A DNA stretch of 64,000 nt from Candidatus Moranbacteria bacterium GW2011_GWC2_40_12 (GCA_000995965.1 LBYD01000002.1:248001-312000), one strand, 5' to 3'; shown: positions 1 through 7,411, counted from the first letter of the stretch. Notes: generated from the sequence alone by a model not told the origin. Made by a program: numbers and translations.

Positions 1-231
1 GGCAATGGTTTCACAGACCATTGCCCCGTTTGCCTTTGGGGGCGCCACGTGGATGTGAATCCGGGTGATCGCGCGTCGAGTTGCCGCGGTATGATGAGAC
101 CGATAAGGGTAGAAGCAAAAAGCGGAAAATATCTGCTCTATTATAAATGTAAGGAATGTAGGCATAAGTTTCGAGTAAGATCAGCACCAAATGATGAATT
201 CGATTTGATTATTAAATTGATTAACAAATAA
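1..231 (+). CDS. RNHCP-type small zinc-binding protein, 5' end outside the window
   Basis: The reading frame is open from base 1 and ends at TAA 229-231, so at least 76 residues are present and the start lies upstream. The visible protein begins GNGFTDHCPVCLW, continues VDVNPGDRASSCRGMMRPI, and has a later CKEC pair. The HCPxCLW, PGDR and C-x-G-M-M-x-P-I signature with paired cysteines matches my recollection of the RNHCP family of small putative zinc-ribbon proteins. Function is unknown in that family. An internal ATG at 49 would cut the HCPVC motif, so it is unlikely to be the start. A broken tRNA copy follows within 6 bases. Confidence 0.75.
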   Translation, partial: GNGFTDHCPVCLWGRHVDVNPGDRASSCRGMMRPIRVEAKSGKYLLYYKCKECRHKFRVRSAPNDEFDLIIKLINK

Positions 232-236
232 TATTT

Positions 237-295
237 GCCCCCGTAGTTCAATGACAAGGGACTCCTAAGCCCTAGATCCATGCCCGCCCGTTCAC
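237..295 (+). pseudogene. Degenerate tRNA-Arg(CCT) copy
   Basis: This stretch repeats the D-loop and anticodon arm of the intact tRNA-Arg at 303-374 (GTAGTTCAATG, then AAGGGACTCCTAAGCCCTAGAT). The second half of the D-stem is deleted, and after the variable region the T-arm and 3' acceptor strand are replaced by unrelated C-rich sequence, so it cannot fold as a tRNA. It looks like a decayed duplicate. Confidence 0.75.
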
Positions 296-302
296 TTTTT
301 TA

Positions 303-374
303 CTCCTCATAGTTCAATGGATAGAACAAGGGACTCCTAAGCCCTAGATGCAGGTCCGATTCCTGCTGAGGAGA
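303..374 (+). tRNA. tRNA-Arg(CCT)
   Basis: Acceptor CTCCTCA (303-309) pairs with TGAGGAG (367-373) and the discriminator is A374. The D-stem is GTTC/GAAC, the anticodon loop CTCCTAA gives anticodon CCT (codon AGG), and the T-arm is GCAGG-TCCGATT-CCTGC. The last anticodon-stem pair (A-G) is mismatched. CCA is not encoded. Confidence 0.9.
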
Positions 375-432
375 CAAAAAGTGTTCGGGTGAAACTCATG
401 ACGGGGACACATAAAATTTTTAAATTATAATT

Positions 433-1512
433 ATGAACAAAAAAATCAATCTTGCGGTCATCTTTGGCGGGCGGTCTGGAGAGCATGAAGTTTCGCTTTC
501 CTCGGCGCGGGGAGTGATGAAAAATCTGGACAAGGAAAAATATAATGTGATTCCGATCGCGATAACGAAGAAAGGGAACTGGCTGATCGGGGACAAAGGA
601 AAAAAATACATCGAAATGAACGAGGATAAGATCGGAAAAGAAGGGGCGATCAGCCTTGAAGAATCGCAGAGCCTTGTAACAATAAAAGATGACGACAGAA
701 GTTTGGCCAATTACGCGGAAGGAAACGCGGGAGCGAAAATTGATTTGGTTTTTCCGATTCTCCACGGACCGTTTGGCGAGGATGGTAGGCTGCAAGGGAT
801 GCTTGATATGCTTGGCATGCCATATGTTTTTTCGGGAGTGCTGGCGCACGCGATCGGAATGAACAAACCGAAAGCCAAAATCATTGCCGCAAAGTTTGGA
901 GTGCCGGTGCCAAAAGATATCGTTATAAAAAAAGAAGAGAAGCGTGATCTTGACGAAATAACTGAAAAACTGTCGCTTCCCATGATGGTGAAGCCGTCGG
1001 AGCTGGGCTCCTCGGTCGGAATATCTCTCGTGAAAACAAAAGAAGAATTGGAGAGGGGAATTGAAGACGCATTTTCGCATGGAGACGAAGTAATTTTGGA
1101 GCAGTATATAAAAGGAAGAGAGTTTACGGTGACAGTAATGGGAAATGAAAGGCCTGAAGCTTTGGCTATCACTGAAATTATTCCCGTCGTTTCCGAATTT
1201 TATGACTATAAAGCCAAATACGAAGACGGCGGATCAAAGCATGTTTGCCCGGCCGAAATTTCAAAAGAGGATGAAGAAAAACTCAAGGGCTATGCCGCAG
1301 CCACTTTCAAGGCGATTGGCTGCGCTGACCTTGCCCGAGTCGATTTTCTCTGGGATGAGAAAAAAAATGAATATTATTTCACCGACATCAACACCATTCC
1401 CGGCATGACCCCAACGAGCCTTGCGCCTGAAGCGGCGGCTCTCGCCGGCATGAATTTCACGCAGTTTTTGGATGCGCTGATTGAAGGGGCGATGAAACGC
1501 GTGAGAAAATAA
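433..1512 (+). CDS. ddl: D-alanine--D-alanine ligase
   Basis: This 359-aa ATP-grasp enzyme joins two D-alanines for peptidoglycan precursors in the cytoplasm. The N-terminal motif GGRSGEHEVSLSS (about residues 12-24), the nucleotide-binding region VKPSELGSSVGIS (about 187-199) and the metal-binding DINTIPGMTPTS near residue 320 are all intact. Length equals the longer DdlA-type enzymes. ATG 433 places the motif at the usual distance and no clear Shine-Dalgarno site precedes it. It stands alone on the plus strand downstream of tRNA-Arg. A long antisense frame over it is a shadow. Confidence 0.96.
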   Translation: MNKKINLAVIFGGRSGEHEVSLSSARGVMKNLDKEKYNVIPIAITKKGNWLIGDKGKKYIEMNEDKIGKEGAISLEESQSLVTIKDDDRSLANYAEGNAGAKIDLVFPILHGPFGEDGRLQGMLDMLGMPYVFSGVLAHAIGMNKPKAKIIAAKFGVPVPKDIVIKKEEKRDLDEITEKLSLPMMVKPSELGSSVGISLVKTKEELERGIEDAFSHGDEVILEQYIKGREFTVTVMGNERPEALAITEIIPVVSEFYDYKAKYEDGGSKHVCPAEISKEDEEKLKGYAAATFKAIGCADLARVDFLWDEKKNEYYFTDINTIPGMTPTSLAPEAAALAGMNFTQFLDALIEGAMKRVRK

Positions 1513-1519
1513 TCAACAT

Positions 1520-1548
1520 TTGGAATTTAGCCAATCACATGATAAACT
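1520..1548 (+). promoter_or_regulatory. Putative leaderless promoter
   Basis: TTGGAA (1520-1525), a 17-base spacer and TAAACT (1543-1548) stand six bases before ATG 1555. A start site 6-7 bases past the -10 box would fall at the start codon. Confidence 0.5.
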
Positions 1549-1554
1549 TTTTGT

Positions 1555-1749
1555 ATGAATACGGTGACAAAAGAATCAGTAATAGCCCAGGAAGTGCAAG
1601 ACAAAATTTTTCGCCGGATGCCGGTGGAGAAAAAGCTTGAAATGCTTGGCGATTTTTACTATTTAGCAAAAGATTTAAATCGGATTGGCGATAAAAATGG
1701 ATCAGCTGACACTTCTAAAAAAAATCACAAAAACATTAGGCGATCTTGA
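1555..1749 (+). CDS. Small protein paired with a nucleotidyltransferase
   Basis: This 64-aa frame begins at an ATG six bases after a promoter-like -10 box and overlaps the start of the next gene by 53 bases. It has a central charged helix (MPVEKKLEMLGDFYYLAKDLN) and a Lys/Asn-rich end. I do not recognise the family. Small helical proteins encoded just upstream of nucleotidyltransferase genes are common and some pairs act as toxin and antitoxin, but the sequence does not show such a role here. The last 17 residues lie in the overlap and may be unimportant. Confidence 0.5.
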   Translation: MNTVTKESVIAQEVQDKIFRRMPVEKKLEMLGDFYYLAKDLNRIGDKNGSADTSKKNHKNIRRS

Positions 1750-2248
1750 GGTTCCATATCTCGTCACTGGAGGGGTGGCGGTGACTGTCTGGGGCCGGCC
1801 GCGCTTCACGGCGGATATTGATATTGTCATCGAAATATCCTTGCCGCAATCAAAAAATCTGATCAAGGTTCTGCGAAAGATTAATAAGAAAATTTATCTT
1901 AGCGAAACGGCAGTCAACCAAGCCATTCATAACAGCGGGGAATTCAATCTCATTCATCCGGATGGATTGAAAGTTGATTTTTGGATTTTAGAGAACGATA
2001 TTTTTGATCGATCTCGCTTAAAAAGAAAGATAACAAAAAAAGTCTGGGGGGAAAATATCTCATTTATCTCTCCAGAAGATCTAATTATTTCTAAACTTGA
2101 TTGGTATAAAAAAAGCCGTTCCACGCGGCATTTGGAAGATGTCGAATCTGTCATAGCAATCCAAAAAAAAATGGACTGGAGATATATCAGAAAATGGGTG
2201 AGGATCCAATCAACGGAAAAATACTTGAAACTGATTTTGAAAAAATAA
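1697..2248 (+). CDS. Nucleotidyltransferase-fold protein (AbiEii/MNT-like)
   Basis: The 183-aa product has the nucleotidyltransferase core near its N-terminus: a Gly-Gly turn (VTGGVAVTVWG) followed by the metal-binding pair in ADIDIVI, and a later strand LKVDFW that may carry the third acid. The C-terminal part ISPEDLIISKLDWY..RHLEDV is typical of AbiEii/DUF6036-like domains. ATG 1697 is preferred over the in-frame TTG 1685. It overlaps a small upstream frame, as in toxin-antitoxin or nucleotide-modifying pairs, but the substrate cannot be told. A strong hairpin terminator follows. Confidence 0.75.
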   Translation: MDQLTLLKKITKTLGDLEVPYLVTGGVAVTVWGRPRFTADIDIVIEISLPQSKNLIKVLRKINKKIYLSETAVNQAIHNSGEFNLIHPDGLKVDFWILENDIFDRSRLKRKITKKVWGENISFISPEDLIISKLDWYKKSRSTRHLEDVESVIAIQKKMDWRYIRKWVRIQSTEKYLKLILKK

Positions 2249-2260
2249 GGAAAGATTTCG

Positions 2261-2308
2261 AAAGTGCTCAAATTTATCCATATGGATATAAATGAGCACT
2301 TTTTTTAT
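2261..2308 (+). terminator. Rho-independent terminator
   Basis: AAAGTGCTCA (2261-2270) pairs with TGAGCACTTT (2293-2302), and the inner bases extend the stem almost to the TATGGATA centre. A run of T follows. It ends the nucleotidyltransferase unit. Confidence 0.85.
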
Positions 2309-2323
2309 TTTGTAATAATGGAT

Positions 2324-2349
2324 GCACCAGTATACCAGTTTACTGGTGT
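2324..2349. repeat. 26-bp dispersed repeat, copy 1
   Basis: It starts GCACCAGTATACCAG and is an imperfect palindrome (CACCAGTA with TACTGGTG). It matches 11352-11377 at 25 of 26 bases. Both copies are in non-coding spacers. Confidence 0.7.
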
Positions 2350-2393
2350 GAGGATTCGCGGGCCATTGTTTCAGGTTGTGATTTTCCAAAAAG

Positions 2394-2426
2394 AAAAACC
2401 CCAACCGCCGCGAGGGCAAGTTGGGG
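2394..2426 (-). terminator. Terminator of the minus-strand membrane protein gene
   Basis: On the minus strand CCCCAAC pairs with GTTGGGG (2399-2405 with 2420-2426) and is followed by TTTTTCTTTTT. Confidence 0.85.
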
Positions 2427-2448
2427 ATAATTTAGGGCATTCAACCCT

Positions 2449-2970
2449 TTAAGATCTCAGTTCCATTTCTTGTTTTGCAATTTTCTTTTCTAGGTTGGTT
2501 AGATCTTCCTTTTCGCAAACCAGCCTTTCCTTGAGCCGAAGAACTTCGCGGATTTTGCAAAGTTTTTCCGCTAGTCTTCCCCCATCATCAGTTGTTAAGG
2601 TATCTTGAACCAGAGGATCGAGAATGTCCGCAAACTCTGGTCTCTCCTTTATGATGGCTTGCGCATTTTGCGCAACCACTTCGGGAAGATTTTCTTTCTC
2701 GGTTATGAGCGCTATAGACTTAATAAGCAGAAAAAACGACAAAGTGAACAAGGGAATCAGCCAATAGATTAAGTATTGGTCCAATGAAAGGGAAGCTAAC
2801 AGGCTACCAACGGCTGCCTGCTCCGAAAGCTCCTTGTTCGACAGCGTGAGCTTGTAAAGAAGCAGCATCCCACTAACATCCGCAGCCGCAACAGAAACAG
2901 CAACAATAACAACCCTGATCCAAACGGCTGACCTCAACACCCATTTTTGCCAAGGCTTTAGTGTTTTCAT
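2449..2970 (-). CDS. Two-helix membrane protein of unknown function
   Basis: The 173-aa product has two predicted membrane segments (about residues 14-38, rich in V/A/I, and 68-90, YLIYWLIPLFTLSFFLLIKSI), then a roughly 80-residue acidic and basic soluble tail ending in a likely coiled coil (LKERLVCEKEDLTNLEKKIAKQ). I do not recognise the family. It has a strong Shine-Dalgarno site, GAAAGGAGA, ahead of ATG, and its own terminator. A 30-aa membrane peptide gene lies just upstream on the same strand, so the two probably form one transcript. Confidence 0.65.
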   Translation of the reverse strand: MKTLKPWQKWVLRSAVWIRVVIVAVSVAAADVSGMLLLYKLTLSNKELSEQAAVGSLLASLSLDQYLIYWLIPLFTLSFFLLIKSIALITEKENLPEVVAQNAQAIIKERPEFADILDPLVQDTLTTDDGGRLAEKLCKIREVLRLKERLVCEKEDLTNLEKKIAKQEMELRS

Positions 2971-2999
2971 GGCAGTCTCCTTTCGTTAGTTTGCAGTAT

Positions 3000-3092
3000 T
3001 TATCCTGCGAGCAGGTTCAACAACCAATGTATCAAAATCCAAATACCACCCAAACTCATACCGATTATAAAATACCATCCATGCGGTCGCAT
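3000..3092 (-). CDS. 30-aa single-helix membrane peptide
   Basis: The frame runs from ATG (3092) to TAA (3000-3002). The peptide begins MRPHGWYFIIGM and is almost all one hydrophobic segment with several Trp residues, ending NLLAG. AGGAG stands about nine bases before the ATG, which supports translation. It precedes the 173-aa membrane protein by 29 bases and is probably co-transcribed. Length is below most gene-finder limits. Function is unknown. Confidence 0.55.
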   Translation of the reverse strand: MRPHGWYFIIGMSLGGIWILIHWLLNLLAG

Positions 3093-3246
3093 ATGCGCAT
3101 TCTCCTGTTATCAAAGAATTTGCCAAACTATTTTTAGCCTGACTGGCTATTATATAAGATTATTCTATAGTAGTCAATAATAATATTAGTATATATTATT
3201 TATAATGGCTTATATAAAGCATTACTAAATATATTTGTCATAATTA

Positions 3247-3275
3247 TTGACAATATGGCTATATTTTGCTAGGCT
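3247..3275 (+). promoter_or_regulatory. Putative leaderless promoter of the TrmB-like regulator
   Basis: TTGACA (3247-3252), 17 bases, then TGC-TAGGCT (-10 at 3270-3275) and six bases to ATG 3282. The -35 box is consensus and the -10 has an upstream TGn extension. Confidence 0.65.
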
Positions 3276-3281
3276 ACTGGC

Positions 3282-4022
3282 ATGGACAATGACCTATTGA
3301 AAACAATCGAATCCATCGGTTTTCGGCCGAAAGAATCGCAGGTATATTTGGCGCTTTTGGAATTGGGCACGGGAACTGTGTCGCAGATAGCAAAAACGGC
3401 CGAGCTTAAGCGACCAGTGACTTATATAATTCTTGAAAACTTGATTGGGCAGGGATACGCGACGCAAGTTCCCGGAGGGAAAATAAATCGCTATCAGGCA
3501 ATCGATCCGTCGGCGATTCTCATTCGCCAAAAAACAAATCTCAAAAATTTTTCCGAAATGCTTCCCCTGCTTCAGACACTGCATAACAAGGGAAAACAGC
3601 GGCCGAAGATTCATTATGTCGAAACAAAAGAAGGAATAGAAGATATTTATGAAAGTCTGAATTACGCGAAGGAAGCTTTCTATGTCTCCTCCTATAAAAA
3701 ACTTCATGAGCATTTTCCAAAAAAAGTTGAAGAGTGGATGAAAGACTATGGCAAGGGAATATACAATGTGGATGCCAAGCATATCATTCCGGACGATCCC
3801 GAAGAATTGAAATTCGGAAAAACATATGCCGAAAGCGGTCAGAAAGTCAGAATTTTGCCAAAACAAAAAAATTTCGATACGGATATTGTTTTAACAGAGA
3901 ATAAATTTTCGGTATCTTCGCTTGAAGAAGAACCCTTTTTGGTTTTGATAGAATCAGAAAAACTGGCAAAGTCTCTCAAGCCGCTTTTCGAAATAATTTG
4001 GGAAGCGAGCCGGGAAATTTGA
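3282..4022 (+). CDS. TrmB-family transcriptional regulator
   Basis: The 246-aa protein has a winged helix-turn-helix of the TrmB type at residues 8-75 (RPKESQVYLALLELGTGTVSQIAK..RPVTYIILENLIGQGY), then an effector region (PKIHYVETKEGIEDIYESLNYAKE) like the phospholipase-D-like C-terminal half of archaeal and CPR TrmB proteins. Such proteins often bind sugars, but the ligand is not evident. The promoter ends six bases before the ATG, so the mRNA is probably leaderless. It is divergent from the small membrane operon, and its target may include that 150-bp A/T-rich gap. Confidence 0.8.
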   Translation: MDNDLLKTIESIGFRPKESQVYLALLELGTGTVSQIAKTAELKRPVTYIILENLIGQGYATQVPGGKINRYQAIDPSAILIRQKTNLKNFSEMLPLLQTLHNKGKQRPKIHYVETKEGIEDIYESLNYAKEAFYVSSYKKLHEHFPKKVEEWMKDYGKGIYNVDAKHIIPDDPEELKFGKTYAESGQKVRILPKQKNFDTDIVLTENKFSVSSLEEEPFLVLIESEKLAKSLKPLFEIIWEASREI

Positions 4023-4046
4023 AATATATCTTTGCCGTGTTAGGAT
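4019..4046 (+). promoter_or_regulatory. Putative leaderless promoter of cca
   Basis: TTGAAA (4019-4024), 16 bases, TAGGAT (4041-4046), six bases to ATG 4053. The -35 overlaps the stop of the preceding gene. Confidence 0.55.
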
Positions 4047-4052
4047 AAATTT

Positions 4053-5624
4053 ATGGTCAAGAAAATTCCGAAACCCATAATCGAAATTATCCAAAAACTC
4101 GAAGCCGCTGGTTTTGAGGCTTTTGTCGTGGGCGGGTGCGTTCGGGACTTGCTGATGGGCGTTGAGCCCAAGGATTGGGACGTGACGACAAACGCAAAGC
4201 CGGAGGAAGTATCAAAATTATTTCCGGATAGTTTTTATGAGAACAAGTTTGGGACGGTAGGTGTAAAGATTCCGAAGCTTACGAATCAAAGCTCGGCTTT
4301 ACCCTCGCGAGAGCGGAGCTCTCGCGATTCCTCAAAGCCAAGCTTTTCAGAAGTTGTTGAAGTGACAACCTATCGAATCGAAAGCAAGTATTTGGACAAG
4401 CGGCATCCGGATGAGGTGCGGTTCGCGAAGACGCTCGAAGAGGATTTATCGAGGCGGGATTTTACGATCAATGCGCTGGCACTTAAAATCGTTAATTCTG
4501 ATTTTGAAATAGTGGATCTCTTCGATGGCCAGAAAGATCAGAAGAAAAATATAATTCGGGCAGTGGGAAATGCGAACGAGCGTTTTGATGAGGATGCGCT
4601 TCGAATGATGCGGGCAATTCGTTTTGCGACAACACTCACAAATGAAAGCGAAGTAAAGCGAAGCAGAGCGAATAGTGGCCCAAGAAAATTAGCAAAGAAA
4701 ACACCATTTGAGATTGAAGAAAAAACGAAAAAAGCAATTGCAAAGAATGCGAAAAACTTGAAACATATCGCTCTCGAAAGAATCCAGGATGAGCTGAACA
4801 AAATCATGCTGTCTGATTTTGCGGCGGAAGGAATTGAACTTTTGCGCGAACTAAAATTATTGCAATATATCATTTCCGAGCTTGAGAAAGGCTATGGCGT
4901 CGGCCAAAACCGGCACCATATCTATACCATCTGGGAGCACTCGATTTTGTCCCTCAAAAATTGCCCGTCGGAAAAGTTGGAAGTTAGATTAGCAACCCTT
5001 TTACATGACATTGCGAAGCCCGATACGAAAAGAGGCGAAGGCGCTTATTCGACATTCTATAATCACGACCATGTCGGAGCGCGGGTGGTCGAAAAAATTT
5101 TGAAACGCTTGAAATATTCTTCGGACATAATCAAAAAAGTTCGATTGCTTGTCGATAATCATATGTTCTACTACAACGTTGAGGAAGTGGGGGCTTCGAG
5201 TGTGCGGCGCCTCGTGAAAAAAGTGGGACTTGAAAACATCGATGACCTCATTGATCTTCGCGTGGGTGACCGGCTGGGAAGCGGCGTGCCCAAAGCCGTG
5301 CCGTACAAGCTCCGCCATTTCAAATATATGGTCGACAAGATTTCAAGCGACCCGCTCTCGGTCAAAATGCTGAAAGTCAACGGCAACGATTTGATGCGTG
5401 AATTGAAACTCAAACCAGGCCCGATGCTCGGAGCGATTTTAGACGTGCTTCTTTCGGAAGTTATAGAAAATCCAGAGGAAAACAAAAAAGATATATTGCT
5501 GAACCGAGCGAAAGAACTCGCAAAAGAAAACTTGACGAAACTTCGTGAGATGGCGAAGGAGAAAATTGAAGAGAAAAAAGAAGAAGAAGACAAAGAGATT
5601 AAGAGCAAGTATTGGGTCAAGTGA
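4053..5624 (+). CDS. cca: CCA-adding enzyme / tRNA nucleotidyltransferase with HD domain
   Basis: The enzyme builds or repairs the tRNA 3' CCA end, needed here because most tRNAs in the window lack an encoded CCA. The class II nucleotidyltransferase motifs GGCVRDLLMG (about residue 26) and DWDVTT (about 41) are intact, followed by the RRDFTINALA and RMMRAIRFAT motifs and an HD domain with LLHDIAKPDT near residue 316. At 523 aa it is longer than usual, because two inserts interrupt it: residues about 77-101, encoded by a strong hairpin at 4289-4345, and a Lys/Arg/Ser-rich stretch between RFATTL and FEIEEK. The C-terminus is a charged coil. Confidence 0.95.
   Translation: MVKKIPKPIIEIIQKLEAAGFEAFVVGGCVRDLLMGVEPKDWDVTTNAKPEEVSKLFPDSFYENKFGTVGVKIPKLTNQSSALPSRERSSRDSSKPSFSEVVEVTTYRIESKYLDKRHPDEVRFAKTLEEDLSRRDFTINALALKIVNSDFEIVDLFDGQKDQKKNIIRAVGNANERFDEDALRMMRAIRFATTLTNESEVKRSRANSGPRKLAKKTPFEIEEKTKKAIAKNAKNLKHIALERIQDELNKIMLSDFAAEGIELLRELKLLQYIISELEKGYGVGQNRHHIYTIWEHSILSLKNCPSEKLEVRLATLLHDIAKPDTKRGEGAYSTFYNHDHVGARVVEKILKRLKYSSDIIKKVRLLVDNHMFYYNVEEVGASSVRRLVKKVGLENIDDLIDLRVGDRLGSGVPKAVPYKLRHFKYMVDKISSDPLSVKMLKVNGNDLMRELKLKPGPMLGAILDVLLSEVIENPEENKKDILLNRAKELAKENLTKLREMAKEKIEEKKEEEDKEIKSKYWVK
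4289..4345. repeat. Palindromic element inserted in frame in cca
   Basis: The inner arms TCGCGAGAGC (4305-4314) and GCTCTCGCGA (4318-4327) are perfect around a 3-base loop. The outer arms at 4289-4300 and 4334-4345 match at 11 of 12 positions. It encodes a Ser/Arg-rich insert where the family normally runs straight from VKIPK to VEVTTYR. Confidence 0.8.
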
Positions 5625-5636
5625 ATGCAAATCTCA

Positions 5637-5757
5637 AAATGAAAAATGACAATGAAAAATGTAAAATTTTTGAATAATAAAATGATTTTGGCATTTAATC
5701 ACTTTGAATTTTGAATTGTAATTTCACATTTTGATTTTTTAATTTTGCATTTTTATT
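5637..5757. repeat. A/T-rich self-complementary spacer
   Basis: Short variants of AAAATGAAAAATG and AATTTTGAATTGTAATTTCA recur in both orientations. It could fold into weak hairpins. No gene or terminator is evident. Confidence 0.4.
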
Positions 5758-6366
5758 GTGGCTTTTCAAATATCCCACGTTGTCTACGCGAAAAAATATC
5801 TTGAACAACATCCCGGAATGAATGCCGATTTATTTTTGCTGGGAACATTGCTTCCGGATGTCCGGCGGGTGACAGATGAAGTCAAAAGAAAGGACACGCA
5901 TGTGCTGCATGAGGAACTCAATCTTGAGTTTCACGGAGCCACGGCATTTGAGGCCGGATGGAAATTCCATCTCTGGTGCGATATGCGGCGGGAAGATATT
6001 CTAAACAAGCACGGATTTTATTCGCTTAAATATACGACTGCGCTTGATTCAGTGAATAAATTGCTTGAGGACGAATTGGTTTATGAAAAATACCAAAATT
6101 GGGAGAAGCTGCGCTGGCTTCTCAACAATCCGCCGGAAATAAAAACCGGTCTCGATGTCGCGCAGGAAACCATCGGGCGCTGGTATGCTATTCTTGCCAA
6201 ATACTTTGAAAAAAAACCGGATGAAAAAACAATGCGCGCGTTTTTGTGGAAGCAGAGAAAATTGCGCGGGCAAATAGGCGAAATCATTGACGCTTTGAAA
6301 AAGTTGAGGGAGAATAAAAAGGCAGTGGAAATACTGTCCAAGGTTTCTGAAGAGATATTGGAGTAA
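5758..6366 (+). CDS. Conserved protein with His/Asp-rich N-terminal half
   Basis: This 202-aa frame starts at GTG 5758, giving MAFQISHVVYAKKYLE, which matches the usual start of such proteins. Conserved-looking polar residues fall in order: SHVVYA, PDVRR, DTHVLHEE, FHLWCD. The spaced His and Asp residues resemble the metal ligands of the zinc-dependent phospholipase C or HD-like hydrolase folds, but no full signature is present. The C-terminus is helical and charged. I do not name a function. No Shine-Dalgarno site is seen. Confidence 0.65.
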   Translation: MAFQISHVVYAKKYLEQHPGMNADLFLLGTLLPDVRRVTDEVKRKDTHVLHEELNLEFHGATAFEAGWKFHLWCDMRREDILNKHGFYSLKYTTALDSVNKLLEDELVYEKYQNWEKLRWLLNNPPEIKTGLDVAQETIGRWYAILAKYFEKKPDEKTMRAFLWKQRKLRGQIGEIIDALKKLRENKKAVEILSKVSEEILE

Positions 6367-6383
6367 CATTTTATTTGGGAATG

Positions 6384-6749
6384 ATGAAAATTTATTTTGG
6401 ACATTCAAAAGGATTTGATTATAAGAAAGAATTATATGAGCCGATTCGGGAAAGTGAGCTCAACATCCGGCACGAAATTATTTTCCCCCACGAAAAAAGC
6501 GAGATGCCGACGAATTCAAAAGAATTTTTGAAAACATGCGATTTAATGTTTGCCGAACTGTCATATCCCGCGACTGGACTAGGCATTGAACTTGGATGGG
6601 CAGACGCGCTCGGTGTTTCGATTGTCGGAATTTATAAATCCGGTTCGCACGTTTCCAATTCGGTAAAACTTCTGACCAAGAATTTCATTGAATATTCCAA
6701 TTCAGAGGATATGGTGAAAAAAATAGAAAGATTTATCAACGGGCTGTAG
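6384..6749 (+). CDS. Nucleoside 2-deoxyribosyltransferase-like protein
   Basis: The 121-aa product begins MKIYFGHSKGFD and has CDLMFAELSYPATGLGIELGWADALG near the middle, the strand-helix with Glu expected for the nucleoside 2-deoxyribosyltransferase/TIR-like small-molecule fold (…ad…aEls.ps.G.g.ElG.A…). ATG 6384 is chosen over ATG 6381 and TTG 6375. Its last codons and stop (CGGGCTGTAG) are also the start of a broken tRNA-Pro copy. A second protein of similar type lies after the tRNA cluster at 6997. Confidence 0.7.
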   Translation: MKIYFGHSKGFDYKKELYEPIRESELNIRHEIIFPHEKSEMPTNSKEFLKTCDLMFAELSYPATGLGIELGWADALGVSIVGIYKSGSHVSNSVKLLTKNFIEYSNSEDMVKKIERFINGL

Positions 6750-6775
6750 TGTATCGGCAACACGCGCGACCCGCC
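6740..6775 (+). pseudogene. 5' fragment of a tRNA-Pro, copy 1
   Basis: CGGGCTG (acceptor 5' strand) is followed by a D-arm (GTGTATCGGCAACAC) and the start of an anticodon stem, then unrelated sequence. No adjacent 3' half is found. It overlaps the stop codon of the preceding CDS. Confidence 0.65.
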
Positions 6776-6786
6776 CTGTTAAATAT

Positions 6787-6974
6787 CGGGACATAGTATA
6801 CCGGTAGTACACACGACGCGCCCCGCACCAAAAATATCGGGCTGTGGTATAGTGGCATTACGCACGATTCGGGTTCGTGTAATCCGAGTTCGATTCTCGG
6901 CAGCCCGAAAGCGGTATTTTGGTGCTAGGGTGAAGGTTCGTGTAGACTGGGTTCGATTCCCAGTGTCCCGACCA
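6787..6974 (+). tRNA. Interrupted tRNA (Pro-like halves) enclosing another tRNA
   Basis: 5' half 6787-6816: acceptor CGGGACA, D-arm GTATACCGGTAGTAC, anticodon-stem strand CACGA. 3' half about 6935-6974: TCGTG, TAGA, T-arm CTGGG-TTCGATT-CCCAG, acceptor TGTCCCG, A, CCA. Both stems pair perfectly across a 118-base gap that contains tRNA-Pro(CGG). C1-G72 and A73 fit Pro identity. The anticodon loop is incomplete, so this is either a relic or a tRNA needing processing. Confidence 0.5.
6838..6908 (+). tRNA. tRNA-Pro(CGG)
   Basis: Acceptor CGGGCTG (6838-6844) pairs with CAGCCCG (6901-6907), discriminator A. Anticodon stem CACGA/TCGTG, loop TTCGGGT, anticodon CGG (codon CCG). T-arm CCGAG-TTCGATT-CTCGG. 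It is flanked by GCACCAAAAATA and TATTTTGGTGC, which pair with each other. Confidence 0.88.
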
Positions 6975-6996
6975 ATCCAAATATTAAAAGAACATT

Positions 6997-7410
6997 ATGA
7001 AAATTGGAGTCATTAGCAGTATGCAAAATTCAGAGAAGATGATAGAAGTATGCAGCACTTTGAAAAAAATGGGGCACATTGCTTTTGCTTCAAAGTTCGC
7101 GCCTTCGATGGTTGGAAAATCAGACGAAGAGAAAGAAAAAATGAAACTGAACCAAAAGTATAATATGGACGCCATTCGAGAATTTTGGAAAGCAATGCAG
7201 GGAGCAGACGCCGTGTTAGTTTTGAATCTTGATAAAAATGGGATGAAGAACTACATCGGCGGAAATACTTTTTTGGAAATGGGATTCGCTCATGTATTAA
7301 ACCAAAAAATATTTTTATATAATCCCATTCCCGAAAATCCATTTTACCAGACTGAAATTATTGCAATGAATCCGATTGTCATAAGCAGGGACTTATCTTT
7401 GATTAAATAA
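6997..7410 (+). CDS. Nucleoside 2-deoxyribosyltransferase-like protein
   Basis: The 137-aa product starts MKIGVISSMQ and has GADAVLVLNLDKNGMKNYIGGNTFLEMGFAHVLNQKIFLYNPIPE, a fold and motif order (…ADaVlv.N…nyiGgnt..EmgfA…) seen in small deoxyribosyltransferase or DUF4406-like proteins that bind nucleotides or nucleosides. It begins 22 bases after the CCA end of the interrupted tRNA and is followed after one base by a DUF6485 gene, so the two probably share a transcript. The substrate is unknown. Confidence 0.7.
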   Translation: MKIGVISSMQNSEKMIEVCSTLKKMGHIAFASKFAPSMVGKSDEEKEKMKLNQKYNMDAIREFWKAMQGADAVLVLNLDKNGMKNYIGGNTFLEMGFAHVLNQKIFLYNPIPENPFYQTEIIAMNPIVISRDLSLIK

Positions 7411-7411
7411 T

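Noticed and set aside
337..1080. 247-aa antisense frame over ddl and tRNA-Arg
   Set aside because: It covers a conserved gene and a tRNA on the other strand; no domain or ribosome site.
2264..2452. 62-aa plus-strand frame
   Set aside because: It runs through a terminator hairpin, a dispersed repeat and a second terminator, so it is not likely coding.
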